Assembly: GCF_030272695.1 (NCBI RefSeq)
Contig: NZ_JARFYN010000017.1
Span: forward strand, 62,001-126,000
Source: Martinezella calliandrae
GTDB lineage: Bacteria > Pseudomonadota > Alphaproteobacteria > Rhizobiales > Rhizobiaceae
Direction of reading: 5' to 3'
DNA length: 64,000 nt
Shown: positions 37,403 to 47,123 of the stretch, piece by piece
How the letters are laid out: each line of letters opens with the position of its first letter
How positions within the stretch are numbered: the stretch's first letter is position 1
Position numbers and translations under genes: made by a program
The notes under the pieces: generated by a model
What the model was told of the DNA's origin: nothing
The model's input: the letters and a program-made list of their open reading frames with translations, nothing else
The model's database searches: none

Positions 37403-37646
37403 GATGGTGGTCTCCGAGTTCGTCCAAACTGTTCCCGTTGTCGCGAAGCGGAGCAGTTTCCTGCTGCTTCGACCTGCGCGGATCTGATGTCCGTTTTTCG
37501 CCGTCGACACCAAATCTAGAGCCAATATGAATGTGACAAAATGCATTCACCCGACATGAAATATGCGCGAACCGACATATTGTTGCATTGCACCAATAGC
37601 GGTTTTCGCGGTAGACAGGACAGGTGAAGATTGCAGGGCGTCAGGA

Positions 37647-38630
37647 TCAGGAACGCCGTGTGGCGGCCGGGCTTTCCCGAAAATGCTGACGGTAGAAGCG
37701 GCTGAAATGCGAGGGCGATTCATAGCCGCAGACGCCCGCGATATCGCCGACGCTCAGATCCGTATGGATCAGGAGCTCCTTCGCCCGCGCCATACGCAGA
37801 TCGATATAAAACTGTGACGGACTTTTGTTCAGTTTGGTGCGGAACAGCCGCTCCAACTGGCGGGGCGAGACGTTGACGCTTTCGGCAAGCTCCGAAATTT
37901 CGATCGGCTCAGAAAGGCTGCTCTCCATGCGGCGGATAACGAAGCCGAGCTTGGCATTGCGGATGCCGAAGCGATCCTCCGGCAGCATGCGCTGGACGTC
38001 GTCCTGCCTGCGCATGCGGGGGTGATTGAACTGGTCGGAAATCTGCTCGGCGAGATCCCGGCCCTCGATGGCCGCGATCAGATAGAGCATCATGTCCAGC
38101 GTGACGGTGCCGCCGGAGGAGGTGATGAGTCTGCCGTCGACGGCAAAGATATCATCCGTCGCCAAGCAGTTCGGAAACTCACTTCGAAACGTCGGCAGCG
38201 ATTCCCAGTGGATGGCGCAACGGCGCCCCTCAAGCAGCCCCGCCCTCGCGAGATAAAACACCGCCGTGCTGACGGCGCCGAGAACGCACCCCTCGGAATA
38301 GACCCGGCGCAGCCAGGAGAAAAGTGCCGGACCATAGCTCTCGGTGTAATTGACGCCGGCGCAGACCAAAAGAATATCGCATTTCGGCGCCTGTGCCATA
38401 GCACAGTCCACCGGGAAGGCAAGCCCACTGCTCGACCTCGCCTCGTTGCCGTCGGCCGAAATCAGCACCCACTCGAATGCCTTGCGCTTGATCAGGCGAT
38501 TGCCCTGCCGCAGCGAGTCGAGCGCCGCCGAAAAGGTCATTAGTGGATAATCGGGCACCAAAAAGAAGCCGATGCGCACCGGTCGTTCGTCGCGCTTCAA
38601 TTGACCAAATGAGAAGGACTGTCGTGTCAT
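37647..38630 (-). CDS. GlxA-type transcriptional regulator (DJ-1/PfpI + AraC HTH)
   Basis: 327 aa. N-terminal DJ-1/PfpI-like domain (GFFLVPDYPLMTFSAALD; ILLVCAGVNYT) and two C-terminal AraC helix-turn-helices (ISELAESVNVSPRQLERLFRTKLNKSP; VGDIAGVCGYESPSHFSRFYRQHF). These regulators control amide, betaine or carnitine catabolism in alphaproteobacteria (family knowledge). Its stop is 245 bp before the binding-protein start on the same strand, so it is the plausible activator of the 13-gene operon; that is inference from position. Confidence 0.93.
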   Translation of the reverse strand: MTRQSFSFGQLKRDERPVRIGFFLVPDYPLMTFSAALDSLRQGNRLIKRKAFEWVLISADGNEARSSSGLAFPVDCAMAQAPKCDILLVCAGVNYTESYGPALFSWLRRVYSEGCVLGAVSTAVFYLARAGLLEGRRCAIHWESLPTFRSEFPNCLATDDIFAVDGRLITSSGGTVTLDMMLYLIAAIEGRDLAEQISDQFNHPRMRRQDDVQRMLPEDRFGIRNAKLGFVIRRMESSLSEPIEISELAESVNVSPRQLERLFRTKLNKSPSQFYIDLRMARAKELLIHTDLSVGDIAGVCGYESPSHFSRFYRQHFRESPAATRRS

Positions 38631-38658
38631 TCGCCGGATATACTACATCAAGCGGGTA

Positions 38659-38884
38659 TCACCCAAGGGTGTCAGCTTCTTTTCGCCGCGCCGGCGGGTG
38701 GCGGACAAGATCGGGATAATTCGCAAGATCGGGAACGCCGAAAGGACGGCGTTCTTTTACGCGTAGCTCCTCAGCTCCGGCGCCCAGTCGTTTTCGAGGG
38801 GAAGTTCGATGCCGAGCGTCAGACCTCCTTCCACTTGCGGATCCGGTCAAGCGCAGAAAACTGGCCGACTTTGAAAGTAGACAT
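38659..38884 (-). pseudogene. N-terminal fragment of an LLM-class flavin oxidoreductase
   Basis: Joining frames gives MSTFKVGQFSALDRIRKWKE, GLTLGIELPLENDWAPEL and RPFGVPDLANYPDLVRHP, matching the N-terminus of TIGR03571-type LLM flavin monooxygenases (from memory). A frameshift after KWKE, an in-frame TAA after RSYA and loss of the remaining ~300 residues show decay. It lies between the GlxA regulator and an unrelated MFS gene. Confidence 0.7.
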
Positions 38885-38948
38885 GGGAGTTCTCCGGGTG
38901 AGATTCGACAGGAGGGACCTAGCGCCCAACGCGCCGAACCGCCGTGGT

Positions 38949-40130
38949 TTAGGCGGTCTTCAGGACCGGGACCGAGCGGCGGTCGAGAGCGCTGCTCCAG
39001 ATGGTCAGGAGCAAGGCGACGGCCACGAGAATAGCGCCGACCCAGGGAGTCGCGCCGAGGCCCATCGGGGACTCGACTACCAGACCACCGAGCCAGGCAC
39101 CGATGGCGATACCGAGGTTAAAGGCGGCGATGTTGAGCGCCGACGCGACATCGACGGCGCCCGGACGGTGTTCCTTGGCAAGCTTCACGACGTAGAGCTG
39201 CAGACCGGGCACGTTGCCGAACTGAAGGAAGCCGAGAGCTGCAAGGGTGACGATCGCCAAGACCGGCGAGACGGCGGTGAAGGTCAGGATGACCAGCACG
39301 ATGGCCTGCAGGATGAACAGTCCGATCAGCGCCTTGACCGGATTGTGATTGGCAATCCTGCCGCCGGCAATGTTGCCGATGGCGATGGCAATGCCGTAAA
39401 GAACCAGGATCAGGCTGACGCTCCGTTCGGAAAAGCCAGTAATTTCCTGCAGGATCGGCGCCAGGAAGGTGAAGGCGACGAAGGTGCCGCCGTAACCGAG
39501 TGCCGTCATCGCGAAGACGATCAGCAGACGGCCGGAACCGAGCACGCGAACCTGGTCGAGCAGGCTTGCGGGTGGCGCTTTCTTCAGATTGTGCGGCAAC
39601 AGGGCGACGATGGCGACAAAGGCGACAATACCCAGCGCAGCGACGGCCCAGAAGGTCGCACGCCAGCCAAACACCTGGCCGATGTAAGTGCCAAGCGGGA
39701 CGCCAGTGACGATGGCAACCGTCAGGCCCATGAACATCATGGCAATGGCCGAGGCCCGGCGATTTTCCGGAACAAGATCGGCTGCAATGGTCGAGCCGAC
39801 CGAGAAGAAGACGCCATGGGCGAAGGCCGCAAGCACGCGGGCAACGAGCAGAATCTCGTAGCTCGGTGACAGCGCCGCGACCGTGTTGCCGAGGATGAAC
39901 AGGGCCATCAGGCCGAGCAGCAGCGGCTTTCTTTCGATCTTGCCGGTGAGCGCCGTCAGGATCGGCGCCCCGAAGGTGACGCCGAGCGCGTAGACGCTGA
40001 CGATGAGGCCGGCAAGCGGCAGGGCGATGTTGAGGTCGGTCGCGACCGTCGGCAGAAGTCCGACGATTACGAACTCTGTGGTGCCGATCGCGTAGGCGGC
40101 GATCGTCAAGGCGAAGATAGCTAAAGGCAT
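38949..40130 (-). CDS. MFS transporter, DHA1 family (AraJ/NepI-like)
   Basis: 393 aa, twelve membrane segments, with the N-terminal IAAYAIGTTEFVIVGLLPTVATDL of the DHA1 sugar/drug efflux type and motif A-like GKIERKPLLLG. ATG at 40130 has GAGGAG upstream, better than the earlier in-frame start. It is divergent from the LysR gene at 40289, which probably controls it, as is typical for such pairs. Confidence 0.9.
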   Translation of the reverse strand: MPLAIFALTIAAYAIGTTEFVIVGLLPTVATDLNIALPLAGLIVSVYALGVTFGAPILTALTGKIERKPLLLGLMALFILGNTVAALSPSYEILLVARVLAAFAHGVFFSVGSTIAADLVPENRRASAIAMMFMGLTVAIVTGVPLGTYIGQVFGWRATFWAVAALGIVAFVAIVALLPHNLKKAPPASLLDQVRVLGSGRLLIVFAMTALGYGGTFVAFTFLAPILQEITGFSERSVSLILVLYGIAIAIGNIAGGRIANHNPVKALIGLFILQAIVLVILTFTAVSPVLAIVTLAALGFLQFGNVPGLQLYVVKLAKEHRPGAVDVASALNIAAFNLGIAIGAWLGGLVVESPMGLGATPWVGAILVAVALLLTIWSSALDRRSVPVLKTA

Positions 40131-40254
40131 GACAAGCTCCTCTCCCTGCACCATCCAGGTGAGGGTTAAGAAGACAGCAGGGCTGTCGGTTGAAGGATTG
40201 CTGTGGCGCAATATGGTCGAAGAGGGCTTGCGCGATAATCAGGAGTATTGGAGA

Positions 40255-40268
40255 AATTCTTTTGAATT
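40255..40268. promoter_or_regulatory. Possible LysR operator
   Basis: AATTC, four bases, GAATT: short inverted repeat 20 bases before the LysR start, between the divergent MFS and LysR genes. AT-rich and dyadic as LysR sites often are, but too short to be sure. Confidence 0.3.
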
Positions 40269-40288
40269 GAATTCACAAGGCTAGTCGC

Positions 40289-41212
40289 ATGGACAATCGC
40301 ACTGGAGAGATGGAAGTGTTCGTAAGTGCCGCAGAATTGCAGAGTTTCTCAGCGGCGGGACGGCGCCTCAGACTATCTCCATCTGCAGTCAGCAAGCTCG
40401 TCACCCGAATAGAAGACCGCCTTGGGACACGTCTGCTCGTCCGCTCGACACGCTCAATGACTCTGACACCGGAGGGCGAGGTCTATCTCGCGCGAGCCCG
40501 GCAGATCCTGGCAGACATTGCAGAGACAGAACAGATCGTTGCGGGCGGTGGAAAATTGGTTCCGCGGGGACTGCTCCGCGTCAACGCTTCCGTTGGCTTT
40601 GGTGAGCGCTACCTCCTTCCCCTGGTACCGTTGTTTCTCGAAGCCTATCCCGAAGTTCAGCTCGATATTTCGCTGTCCGATGGCGTCATTGGCTTGATCG
40701 AAGAACGGACGGATATCGCCATTCGATCCGGGGCAATGGACGACTCTTCTTTGAAAGCAAGAAAGCTTTTGGAGAGTCGACGGGTCATTGTCGCCTCTCC
40801 GGACTACCTGAAAACGCACGGCATGCCCGAGACACCGATTGACCTCGCCAATCATAACTGCCTCACCTTCAACTTCAGGCGCAGCCTGAACGAATGGCCA
40901 TTCCAGGATCCAGGATCGACAGAGATCTATCGCCTTCCCATTTCCGGCAACAGCTCGGTCAACAGTGGCATGATCATGCGCCGATTGTGTCTCGCCGGCT
41001 GTGGTCTTTGCCGCGTGGGTCAGTTCCACGTCCAACCCGATATCGAAGCCGGATTGCTCATTCCAGTGCTGGAGGAATATAATCCGGAAGACATCGAATT
41101 GATCCATGCCGTTTTCGCTGGACACGAGCACCTTGCGGCTCGCATCCGTGCGTTCATAGACTTCCTGGCAGGATACGTCGGCAAAGGTGGAAAATCGGCG
41201 CCGATCCCGTGA
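40289..41212 (+). CDS. LysR-type transcriptional regulator
   Basis: 307 aa. N-terminal winged helix (EVFVSAAELQSFSAAGRRLRLSPSAVSKLVTRIEDRLG) followed by the substrate-binding domain, whose early motif LRVNASVGFGERYLLPLVPLFL is typical. Divergent from the MFS gene; the pair is a classic regulator/transporter layout. Inducer unknown. Confidence 0.93.
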   Translation: MDNRTGEMEVFVSAAELQSFSAAGRRLRLSPSAVSKLVTRIEDRLGTRLLVRSTRSMTLTPEGEVYLARARQILADIAETEQIVAGGGKLVPRGLLRVNASVGFGERYLLPLVPLFLEAYPEVQLDISLSDGVIGLIEERTDIAIRSGAMDDSSLKARKLLESRRVIVASPDYLKTHGMPETPIDLANHNCLTFNFRRSLNEWPFQDPGSTEIYRLPISGNSSVNSGMIMRRLCLAGCGLCRVGQFHVQPDIEAGLLIPVLEEYNPEDIELIHAVFAGHEHLAARIRAFIDFLAGYVGKGGKSAPIP

Positions 41213-41673
41213 CCCAGGATAGCGCGATCCATTTGGATGACTACGCGCTCCTTCGCTTCGCGCTTAATGATGGGGACGTTGAGCGTAAGACCGTCGACCA
41301 GCACGGTTTTTCTCGAAACCGATTCCTCGGACATGTTCGACGCATCAGGTCGATTTATTCGAAATCGAGCGCTATCCACGGCCGGCGAGAGCCCCCGCGG
41401 CTGGCAAAATTTGAAGATTGTCGCGCAACGCAGGCGCCCAGAGCGCGATTAATCGAGGATGCATAGTCAATTCCAATCGAGGCCGCGGCGCAATATTTGC
41501 CTGGTTCTTTGCGCGCCCCTTCGGAAACTTACAATTCCGTGAAGGGATGCGGATCACATGCTGCATCCTGCGCTTCTCATCACACTGAAGGTCCGCCACT
41601 GGCGTTTCAAATGCGGACATCCCGAAGAGGCGATAGAATGACTGCCGCTGGCGCCAATGCCAGATATTGCCCG
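41213..41673. other. Intergenic stretch, no confident gene
   Basis: About 460 bp. On the minus strand a start MSEESVSRKTVLVDGLTLNVP is readable near 41334 but the frame runs into the LysR gene antisense and is not convincing. Nothing else found. Confidence 0.35.
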
Positions 41674-44310
41674 TTACCGGTTGCTAACGCGATCATCCGC
41701 GGACGCCGCCGTTGGCCTCAAAACGGCGAAAAAGGCAGGAATAGCAATCGCATAGGCGGCCGCGCTCACTCCCAACACGGTATGGATCCCGAAAGTAGTC
41801 GCGATGATTGGCACGAGAGCGGCGCCGATGACTGAGAAACAGCCGTTAATCCCCCAGGCCCAGACAAACATATGGTCCTTACCGAGACGCGCCAGCCAGC
41901 TCATGGCTGTTGCCATTGGAAAGCCCATAAGAATGGCCGCTGGCGCAATGGCAAAGAAACAAATCACCAGCCGAATTGTATAGCGGTACCCGCCGATAAA
42001 ACCGAATAGTGGCGTCAGCCCGACCGCATAGACGGCAAGAAGCCCGGCGATCGCGGCGAGTATCACTGGAAGCGCGATGCGAGCCCGCTCAACGAACCGT
42101 TCAGAAAGCAAGCTTCCCAAGCCAGAAAACACCAACATACCGGCGATCAAGACCGAGGCCGAGATCGTCGCGCTGCCGAGTACAAGGGTGAAACGGCTTA
42201 TAAGCCCGACTTCCACCATGATGAAGCCGACGCCGAGGCAAGCAAAATAAAGGATCGTTCCAGCTTTGCCAGGCGTGCGTGCAAAGGAACGGCGCCAGCC
42301 AACAAAAAGAGGGATCAGGATGAGAGGCAAGGTCGCAGCCGACGCAACCCCTAAAGTGGCCCAAAGGACCAGATAACCCCAGTCATCCTGGAAAAGAGCG
42401 AGCCGCGCGAGCGCTTTAGGAAGGTCTTGCAGCTTCTCGTAGCCCGCGAAATATGGCCGGTCGTCGGTCAGCGGCTGAATATCGAACACATATCGATGCG
42501 CGATGTCAGCCCAGCGGCCGCTTATCAAGGATTGCCAGACAAGGCGCTCGAGAGACGTCGCAGGCATCTCCGAATTGTCGGCTGGTGGGCCGTCTCCGTC
42601 CGATAGCGTCGCATCGGTTGTTGAAACTTCCAAAGGAGCATCGCCAAAGACCGAAGCCCTATAATCGGCAAGGATCTTGTCGCCGCCCGACATCTCATAA
42701 CCAAAGCCGGGCGAGTAGATCTCATCAAACGACATTGATCGCGTATACTGTCGAAGCTTTTCGATCTCCTGCGACGTAAAGCCTCCTCTTTTGTAAAGGA
42801 TTGTCGTGGTCGAAAGATAGCTCGATGCAACGAAGAAAGAGCGCGCAAACGTCGCTGGTTCAATCTCCTCAGCTGCGCCGGCAATGGTGGCATAGAGCTT
42901 GAGAACGGCCTTGGGCGGCTCCTCCTTATTCCAGGCAGTTACTGAAAGAATGCCTCCGTCTCGGAGAGCGCGCATGTAATCGCCCATCGCCTCCTTTGAG
43001 AAATCGTAGCGTTCGACAATGGTGAAGCCGCCGGGGCTCGAAAGCCCCACAGAGTCAGCGAGACTTAGATCGATAATGTCGTAGCGTTTGGCAGTGTTTT
43101 CTAAATAGAGGCGGCCGTCGCCGGCGACAGCTGTGACGTTTGAATTGGAGAGAAAACCGCTTGTGATGGGGTAAAGCCCGGGGTCTCGAAGAGCGGCGAG
43201 AACGGCGGGGTTTCGTTCAGATGCCGTAACAGAAAGCGAGCCCGCGTGAAGAGCCACCATCGTTGAGATGCCGCCGCCAAGCTCGACGATGAATGTCGCA
43301 GGCCGTTCTTTGAGAACATAAGGATAGTAGTCCGGAAGGTAATGATAGTAGGAGCCGTCCTCGGGCGGCAGGTCGCGCATGACCCCCTCCGGACCATCAC
43401 CGTCAATATAGAGGCCGGCATAGGTGTTGGGCGGCACTTCCGGGACGTTGAAAGCAGCATTGTCGGAGAGCCCTGGCGCAAAATGCATATACGAGCTTTG
43501 ATAGAGCTGTAGGTCTCCAAATGGTGAGACGCTGCGATAGACCCGCTTGGAGTCGGGATAATTGCGGGCATAGGAAATGCCCTTGAATTGCGTGATCTGG
43601 ATAGGCTCTACATCAAAGAGGCCCGCTAATCCAAGATAGGAGGCGAGCGACAGCACGGCCAAGCTGGCGGCTCCTATGAGATTTCGCCTTCTGGACCGTA
43701 AGAGTGAATTTGCGGCAAACCAGCTGAAAAGGCTCACCGCCCAGAGGATGAGAGGCACGACGATGATCTTCTCTGGCGGAACGAAATAGAGCGCGCCAAG
43801 GATGAGCAAGCCGGCGACGCCAGACCCGCAGAGATCAGCGAAATAGAACCGGCTGAACCAACTGTGGCCCTTCAGGAAGATTAGGCCAAGAAAGAAAGCG
43901 CCGGACAGGAACGGCAGTAAGTAGAGTAAGAAGTTGGCAGCCAGACGCCACTTCTGGGTGGGATCAGAAACAATGAAAATCGCGTTGAACGGCACAATTT
44001 GCGCGATCAAATTCGACGCAACGACGAGCGGCCCAAACAGGCAGAGCGTGATTGTTGCGACATTTTTCCACGAGCGTTCAAGAAAATCTTTAAAAGCAAA
44101 TAGGATTACGCTTGCTAGGCCGAACCCCAACATCGCGAGACTTACCACAAGGGATCCGAAATGGGCCCAGCTGCCAACCGAAAAGATGCGCATTATGCTT
44201 ATCTGCAGAGCTATTACGGCGCCGGCCAGAAGACCAACTGCAAGATAATTTGAAGCGCGTCGACTAAGGTCGCTGCTGCGATTATGTTGGTGAGAATGGG
44301 AATCGTGCAT
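41674..44310 (-). CDS. Large membrane protein with spermidine-synthase-like methyltransferase domain
   Basis: 878 aa. Residues ~20-260 hold about seven membrane helices; the middle soluble part (~350-520) has a class I SAM-binding pattern, FIVELGGGISTMVALHAG and YDIIDLSLADSVG; the end (~660-870) has seven or so more helices. This spermidine-synthase-like, membrane-embedded architecture is found in several bacteria but lacks an assigned reaction. The N-terminal MHDSHSHQHNRSSD is His-rich. Divergent from the Tat-exported PCMT-like gene (44685), which suggests joint function. Substrate unknown. Confidence 0.85.
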   Translation of the reverse strand: MHDSHSHQHNRSSDLSRRASNYLAVGLLAGAVIALQISIMRIFSVGSWAHFGSLVVSLAMLGFGLASVILFAFKDFLERSWKNVATITLCLFGPLVVASNLIAQIVPFNAIFIVSDPTQKWRLAANFLLYLLPFLSGAFFLGLIFLKGHSWFSRFYFADLCGSGVAGLLILGALYFVPPEKIIVVPLILWAVSLFSWFAANSLLRSRRRNLIGAASLAVLSLASYLGLAGLFDVEPIQITQFKGISYARNYPDSKRVYRSVSPFGDLQLYQSSYMHFAPGLSDNAAFNVPEVPPNTYAGLYIDGDGPEGVMRDLPPEDGSYYHYLPDYYPYVLKERPATFIVELGGGISTMVALHAGSLSVTASERNPAVLAALRDPGLYPITSGFLSNSNVTAVAGDGRLYLENTAKRYDIIDLSLADSVGLSSPGGFTIVERYDFSKEAMGDYMRALRDGGILSVTAWNKEEPPKAVLKLYATIAGAAEEIEPATFARSFFVASSYLSTTTILYKRGGFTSQEIEKLRQYTRSMSFDEIYSPGFGYEMSGGDKILADYRASVFGDAPLEVSTTDATLSDGDGPPADNSEMPATSLERLVWQSLISGRWADIAHRYVFDIQPLTDDRPYFAGYEKLQDLPKALARLALFQDDWGYLVLWATLGVASAATLPLILIPLFVGWRRSFARTPGKAGTILYFACLGVGFIMVEVGLISRFTLVLGSATISASVLIAGMLVFSGLGSLLSERFVERARIALPVILAAIAGLLAVYAVGLTPLFGFIGGYRYTIRLVICFFAIAPAAILMGFPMATAMSWLARLGKDHMFVWAWGINGCFSVIGAALVPIIATTFGIHTVLGVSAAAYAIAIPAFFAVLRPTAASADDRVSNR

Positions 44311-44684
44311 TTCGGCCTACACGCTCCTTGCATCGACTTACGCCACTGGTGCTGGCTAACGAGGCCAGCCCGAAGATATTCGGAGTTCGGCATCGGGTGA
44401 GGAATTAGGCCCAACCCTTTTAGTCCGGCTACGGTGCGTCCCAAGGACGCCTTAGATCGCCGTAAAGACGAAGTTTTAGCATTTTAGCGCACGTTTGAAT
44501 GTGCCCGATTTTTACAAATTCGTAAGGTGGAAAACAATCCAGATGTAAATTCGCCGTCTATATTGAGCCATAGGTCAACAAGCTCCATTTATCAGTGCGA
44601 TATGCCGAGTTTGACTTTTGAGGTGGGCAGGCAGTGCTTTGCGTGCGTAAACACGGGCGCGCAAAAATCGGTGGGAGAATCGGA
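44311..44684. other. Divergent promoter region, AT-rich
   Basis: About 370 bp between the membrane methyltransferase-like gene and the PCMT-like gene. The 44480-44590 part is clearly AT-rich relative to the rest, fitting promoters; a small stem (GCAC/GTGC near 44490) is the only structure seen. Confidence 0.45.
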
Positions 44685-45554
44685 ATGAGGCGACGTGATT
44701 TTCTGGGCGTCATGGGCGGAGCACTTCTTGCTGGCCCTTTCTCTACGAAGGCTGATGCGAACGTTTCCATTCCCTACGACTGGAACGCCACGCCACCAAT
44801 GGACTCGCGCAGTTCCTTCATCGATTGGATGATAAAAACACGAGGTGAGGATCCGCATTTTCTCGGCGAACGCTTTGACCGTTTCACACAACTTATTTCC
44901 CATCACGATGTTTGGAACACGCGCAATAAACGTGCCTACCTGTTGACGCCACGCGAAGATTTTGTGACGGCTGCCAACCGCTCACGCGCGTACGAATGGC
45001 ATTATCTCGACATCGGCTACGGTGTGACGATCACGGGGCCGCACACGGTTGCCCGCATGACCAATACGATTGATCCGCAGTATGGAGAAAAGGTACTGGA
45101 AGTCGGCACCGGATCGGGGTACCAAGCGGCCTACCTCTCAAATCTCACCGATAAGATCTGGACCATTGAGATCATCCGGCCGCTCTATGATCGCACAGAT
45201 GGAATCTTTGCCGACCTCATCGCTCGCGGCTATTCCGAATATGGTGCCATCAACCGGAAAAATGCTGACGGGTATTACGGCTGGCCAGAATTTGCGCCGT
45301 TCGACAAGATCATTGTTACCTGTGGCATTGATCACGTTCCGCCGCCTCTCCTACAACAACTGAAGCCAAATGGAGTCATGGTCATTCCGATCGGGCCACC
45401 GGGCGCACAGCATGTTCTTAAGATCACCAAGAGCGTCGGTTCCGACAATGCGATCACCGTTGCCCGTTCTGACATCTACAATGGCGCGATTGTCAATTTC
45501 GTGCCGCTGACCCGACTTGAAAACGGGCGCGCATCCGGAACGCATAGCCAGTGA
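44685..45554 (+). CDS. Tat-exported protein-L-isoaspartate O-methyltransferase-like protein
   Basis: 289 aa. Residues 2-5 RRRD with FLGVMGGALLAG give a twin-arginine signal, unusual since PCMT normally acts in the cytoplasm. The SAM motif is LEVGTGSGYQAAYLSNL; post-motif FDKIIVTCGIDHVPPPLLQQLKPNGVMVIPIG is the PCMT hallmark. Start ATG 44685 follows GGGAGAATCGGA. Methylation outside the cytoplasm would need SAM there or export before folding with SAM, which is odd. It neighbours the membrane methyltransferase-like gene. The C-terminus is followed by the IS110 scar. Confidence 0.88.
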   Translation: MRRRDFLGVMGGALLAGPFSTKADANVSIPYDWNATPPMDSRSSFIDWMIKTRGEDPHFLGERFDRFTQLISHHDVWNTRNKRAYLLTPREDFVTAANRSRAYEWHYLDIGYGVTITGPHTVARMTNTIDPQYGEKVLEVGTGSGYQAAYLSNLTDKIWTIEIIRPLYDRTDGIFADLIARGYSEYGAINRKNADGYYGWPEFAPFDKIIVTCGIDHVPPPLLQQLKPNGVMVIPIGPPGAQHVLKITKSVGSDNAITVARSDIYNGAIVNFVPLTRLENGRASGTHSQ

Positions 45555-45559
45555 GGCTT

Positions 45560-46800
45560 GAGATGCCTCTCTAACGACAGCGCTGGAGCGACGTGCGTTC
45601 ATTTGAACTCGCACATTACATTTTTTGGCCAATCGATGGACACGACATCGCCCCCTACCCGTACCTACAGGCGCCAAGTGTGTGCGTGGTGGATGCGGAT
45701 GGCCGCATCGTGCGGGAAGCAAAGGTGCCGAGCGAGCCCGAAGCGCTGATCGCCTGGTTTGGCGAGCACGGCGTGGTGATGCGTGCGTGCAGCCTTCAAG
45801 ACGATGCCGGTGAAGACCGACAAGAAGGATACGCGGGGTATCGCGCAGTTGATGCGGCTTGGCTGGTTCAGAGCGGTCCCCTGCAAATCTCTTCCGGCCC
45901 AGGAGGTGCGCGCCCTGCTGACCGCCCGTAAGCTCATTCAGGGCAAGCTTCACGACATCGAGATGAGCATCCGGGGCATACTGCGCGGCTTCGGCCTCAA
46001 GGTAGGGCCGACGACACGGCGCACCTATGCGGCACGCATCCGCGAGCTGATTGAAGGTCATCCGACCTTGGAGGCGATTGCCGCGTCGTTGTTGAAGGTG
46101 CGCGACGCACTTGCAAACGAATTTGCCGGGTTTGAGCGCAAGCTGCGTGCCATCGCCCGTCAGGACGATAACGCACGCCGGCTGATGACGACGCCCGGCG
46201 TTGGCGTCCTGGTGGCGCTGACATTTGTGTCGGCCGTTGATGCGCCTGAGCGTTTCCGATCATCACGAGCGGTGGGGCCGCATTTCGGATTGACGCCGAA
46301 GAAGTACCAATCGGGCGAGACCGATTACACTGGTCGTATCTCGAAGATCGGCGATGTGGGTGTACGAACCGCGCTCTACGAGGCGGCCAACGTCATCCTC
46401 ACGCGCCCCGTGAAGGGGTCGGATCTGAAGAGCTGGGCGCTGGCGATCGCCAGACGTGCGGGTCCCAGAAAGGCGCGTGTGGCACTGGCCCGCAAGCTGG
46501 CGGTGGTGTTGCACCGCATGCTAAGGGATGGAACCAACTTCATTCCCCACAAGGCAAAGACAGCCATGGCCGCCTGAGCCGGAAGGAGACAACAACAAGG
46601 TTTCGGGCGGGCCCTGCCATCAGCCCCCCGAGCGAGGTCCCTTCGCCGGGACGATGGATGGGTTAGGCCGCAGATCCGGGAGCAGCACTCAGGTGACTGC
46701 GCGCCCCTAGATTGGCCAGCAGGTCCCCAGCAGACCCCATAGAGCAGCGGCCAAGCGTCGACTGCGGACACAGAAGCAAGCACTCGGCGAGGGATTAAGC
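45560..46800 (+). mobile_element. IS110-like element, decayed
   Basis: Boundaries are estimates: the transposase remnant plus ~220 bp of 3' flank typical of IS110 elements, which lack clear inverted repeats. The right side abuts the truncated ABC ATPase tail; the left side abuts the PCMT-like gene. Confidence 0.55.
45650..46577 (+). pseudogene. Broken IS110-family transposase
   Basis: From 45783 the frame encodes the body: FKTMPVKTDKKDTRGIAQLMRLGWF (DEDD-domain end), then MTTPGVGVLVALTFVSAVDAPERF and FGLTPKKYQSGETDY (the Tnp_20 Ser domain). Before it, in another frame, SVCVVDADGRIVREAKVPSEPEALIAWFGEHG is the usual N-terminal part, but its first ~10 residues with the first catalytic Asp are replaced, and about 35 residues between GEHG and MRAAF are missing with a frame change. 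Cannot make an active enzyme. The 3' flank to about 46800 probably belongs to the element. Confidence 0.85.
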
Positions 46801-47061
46801 TCATAAGGGATTGACTCGGGAAGGCCCGTTACAGAAGCTAAGTAATTTTCCATCTTCATGCACGGCGAACCGATCATTGTGAGCGGTGCCGCTGACGAGC
46901 GAGAAGCCTCCGAAGAAACGTGCGACAAAGGCATTGGCCGGCGCGGCATAGATCGATTGTGGTGGCGCGAACCGCACGATCGAGCCCCGGTCCATCACCG
47001 TCAGTCTATCGGAAACGGCCATCGCCTCGACCTGGTCATGGGTGACATAGATCGTCGTCAT
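46801..47061 (-). pseudogene. C-terminal fragment of a sugar ABC ATPase (UgpC/MalK-like)
   Basis: 86 readable residues beginning TTIYVTHDQVEAMAVSDRLTVMDRGSIVRF: the H-loop region and the start of the OB-type regulatory domain of a MalK-like ATPase. Walker A, signature and Walker B are absent; upstream sequence breaks off at about 47062 with no continuing similarity. On the left it meets the IS110 element. So it is a truncated remnant, not functional alone. Confidence 0.8.
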
Positions 47062-47123
47062 ACCGCGCGGAACTCACCCGGCCGAAATACTCTGCCATCC
47101 CATACGCTTTTCTTCGCTTACCG

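Noticed and set aside
41020..41379. Minus frame opening MSEESVSRKTVLVDGLTLNVP
   Set aside because: Mostly antisense to the LysR gene; no family recognised.
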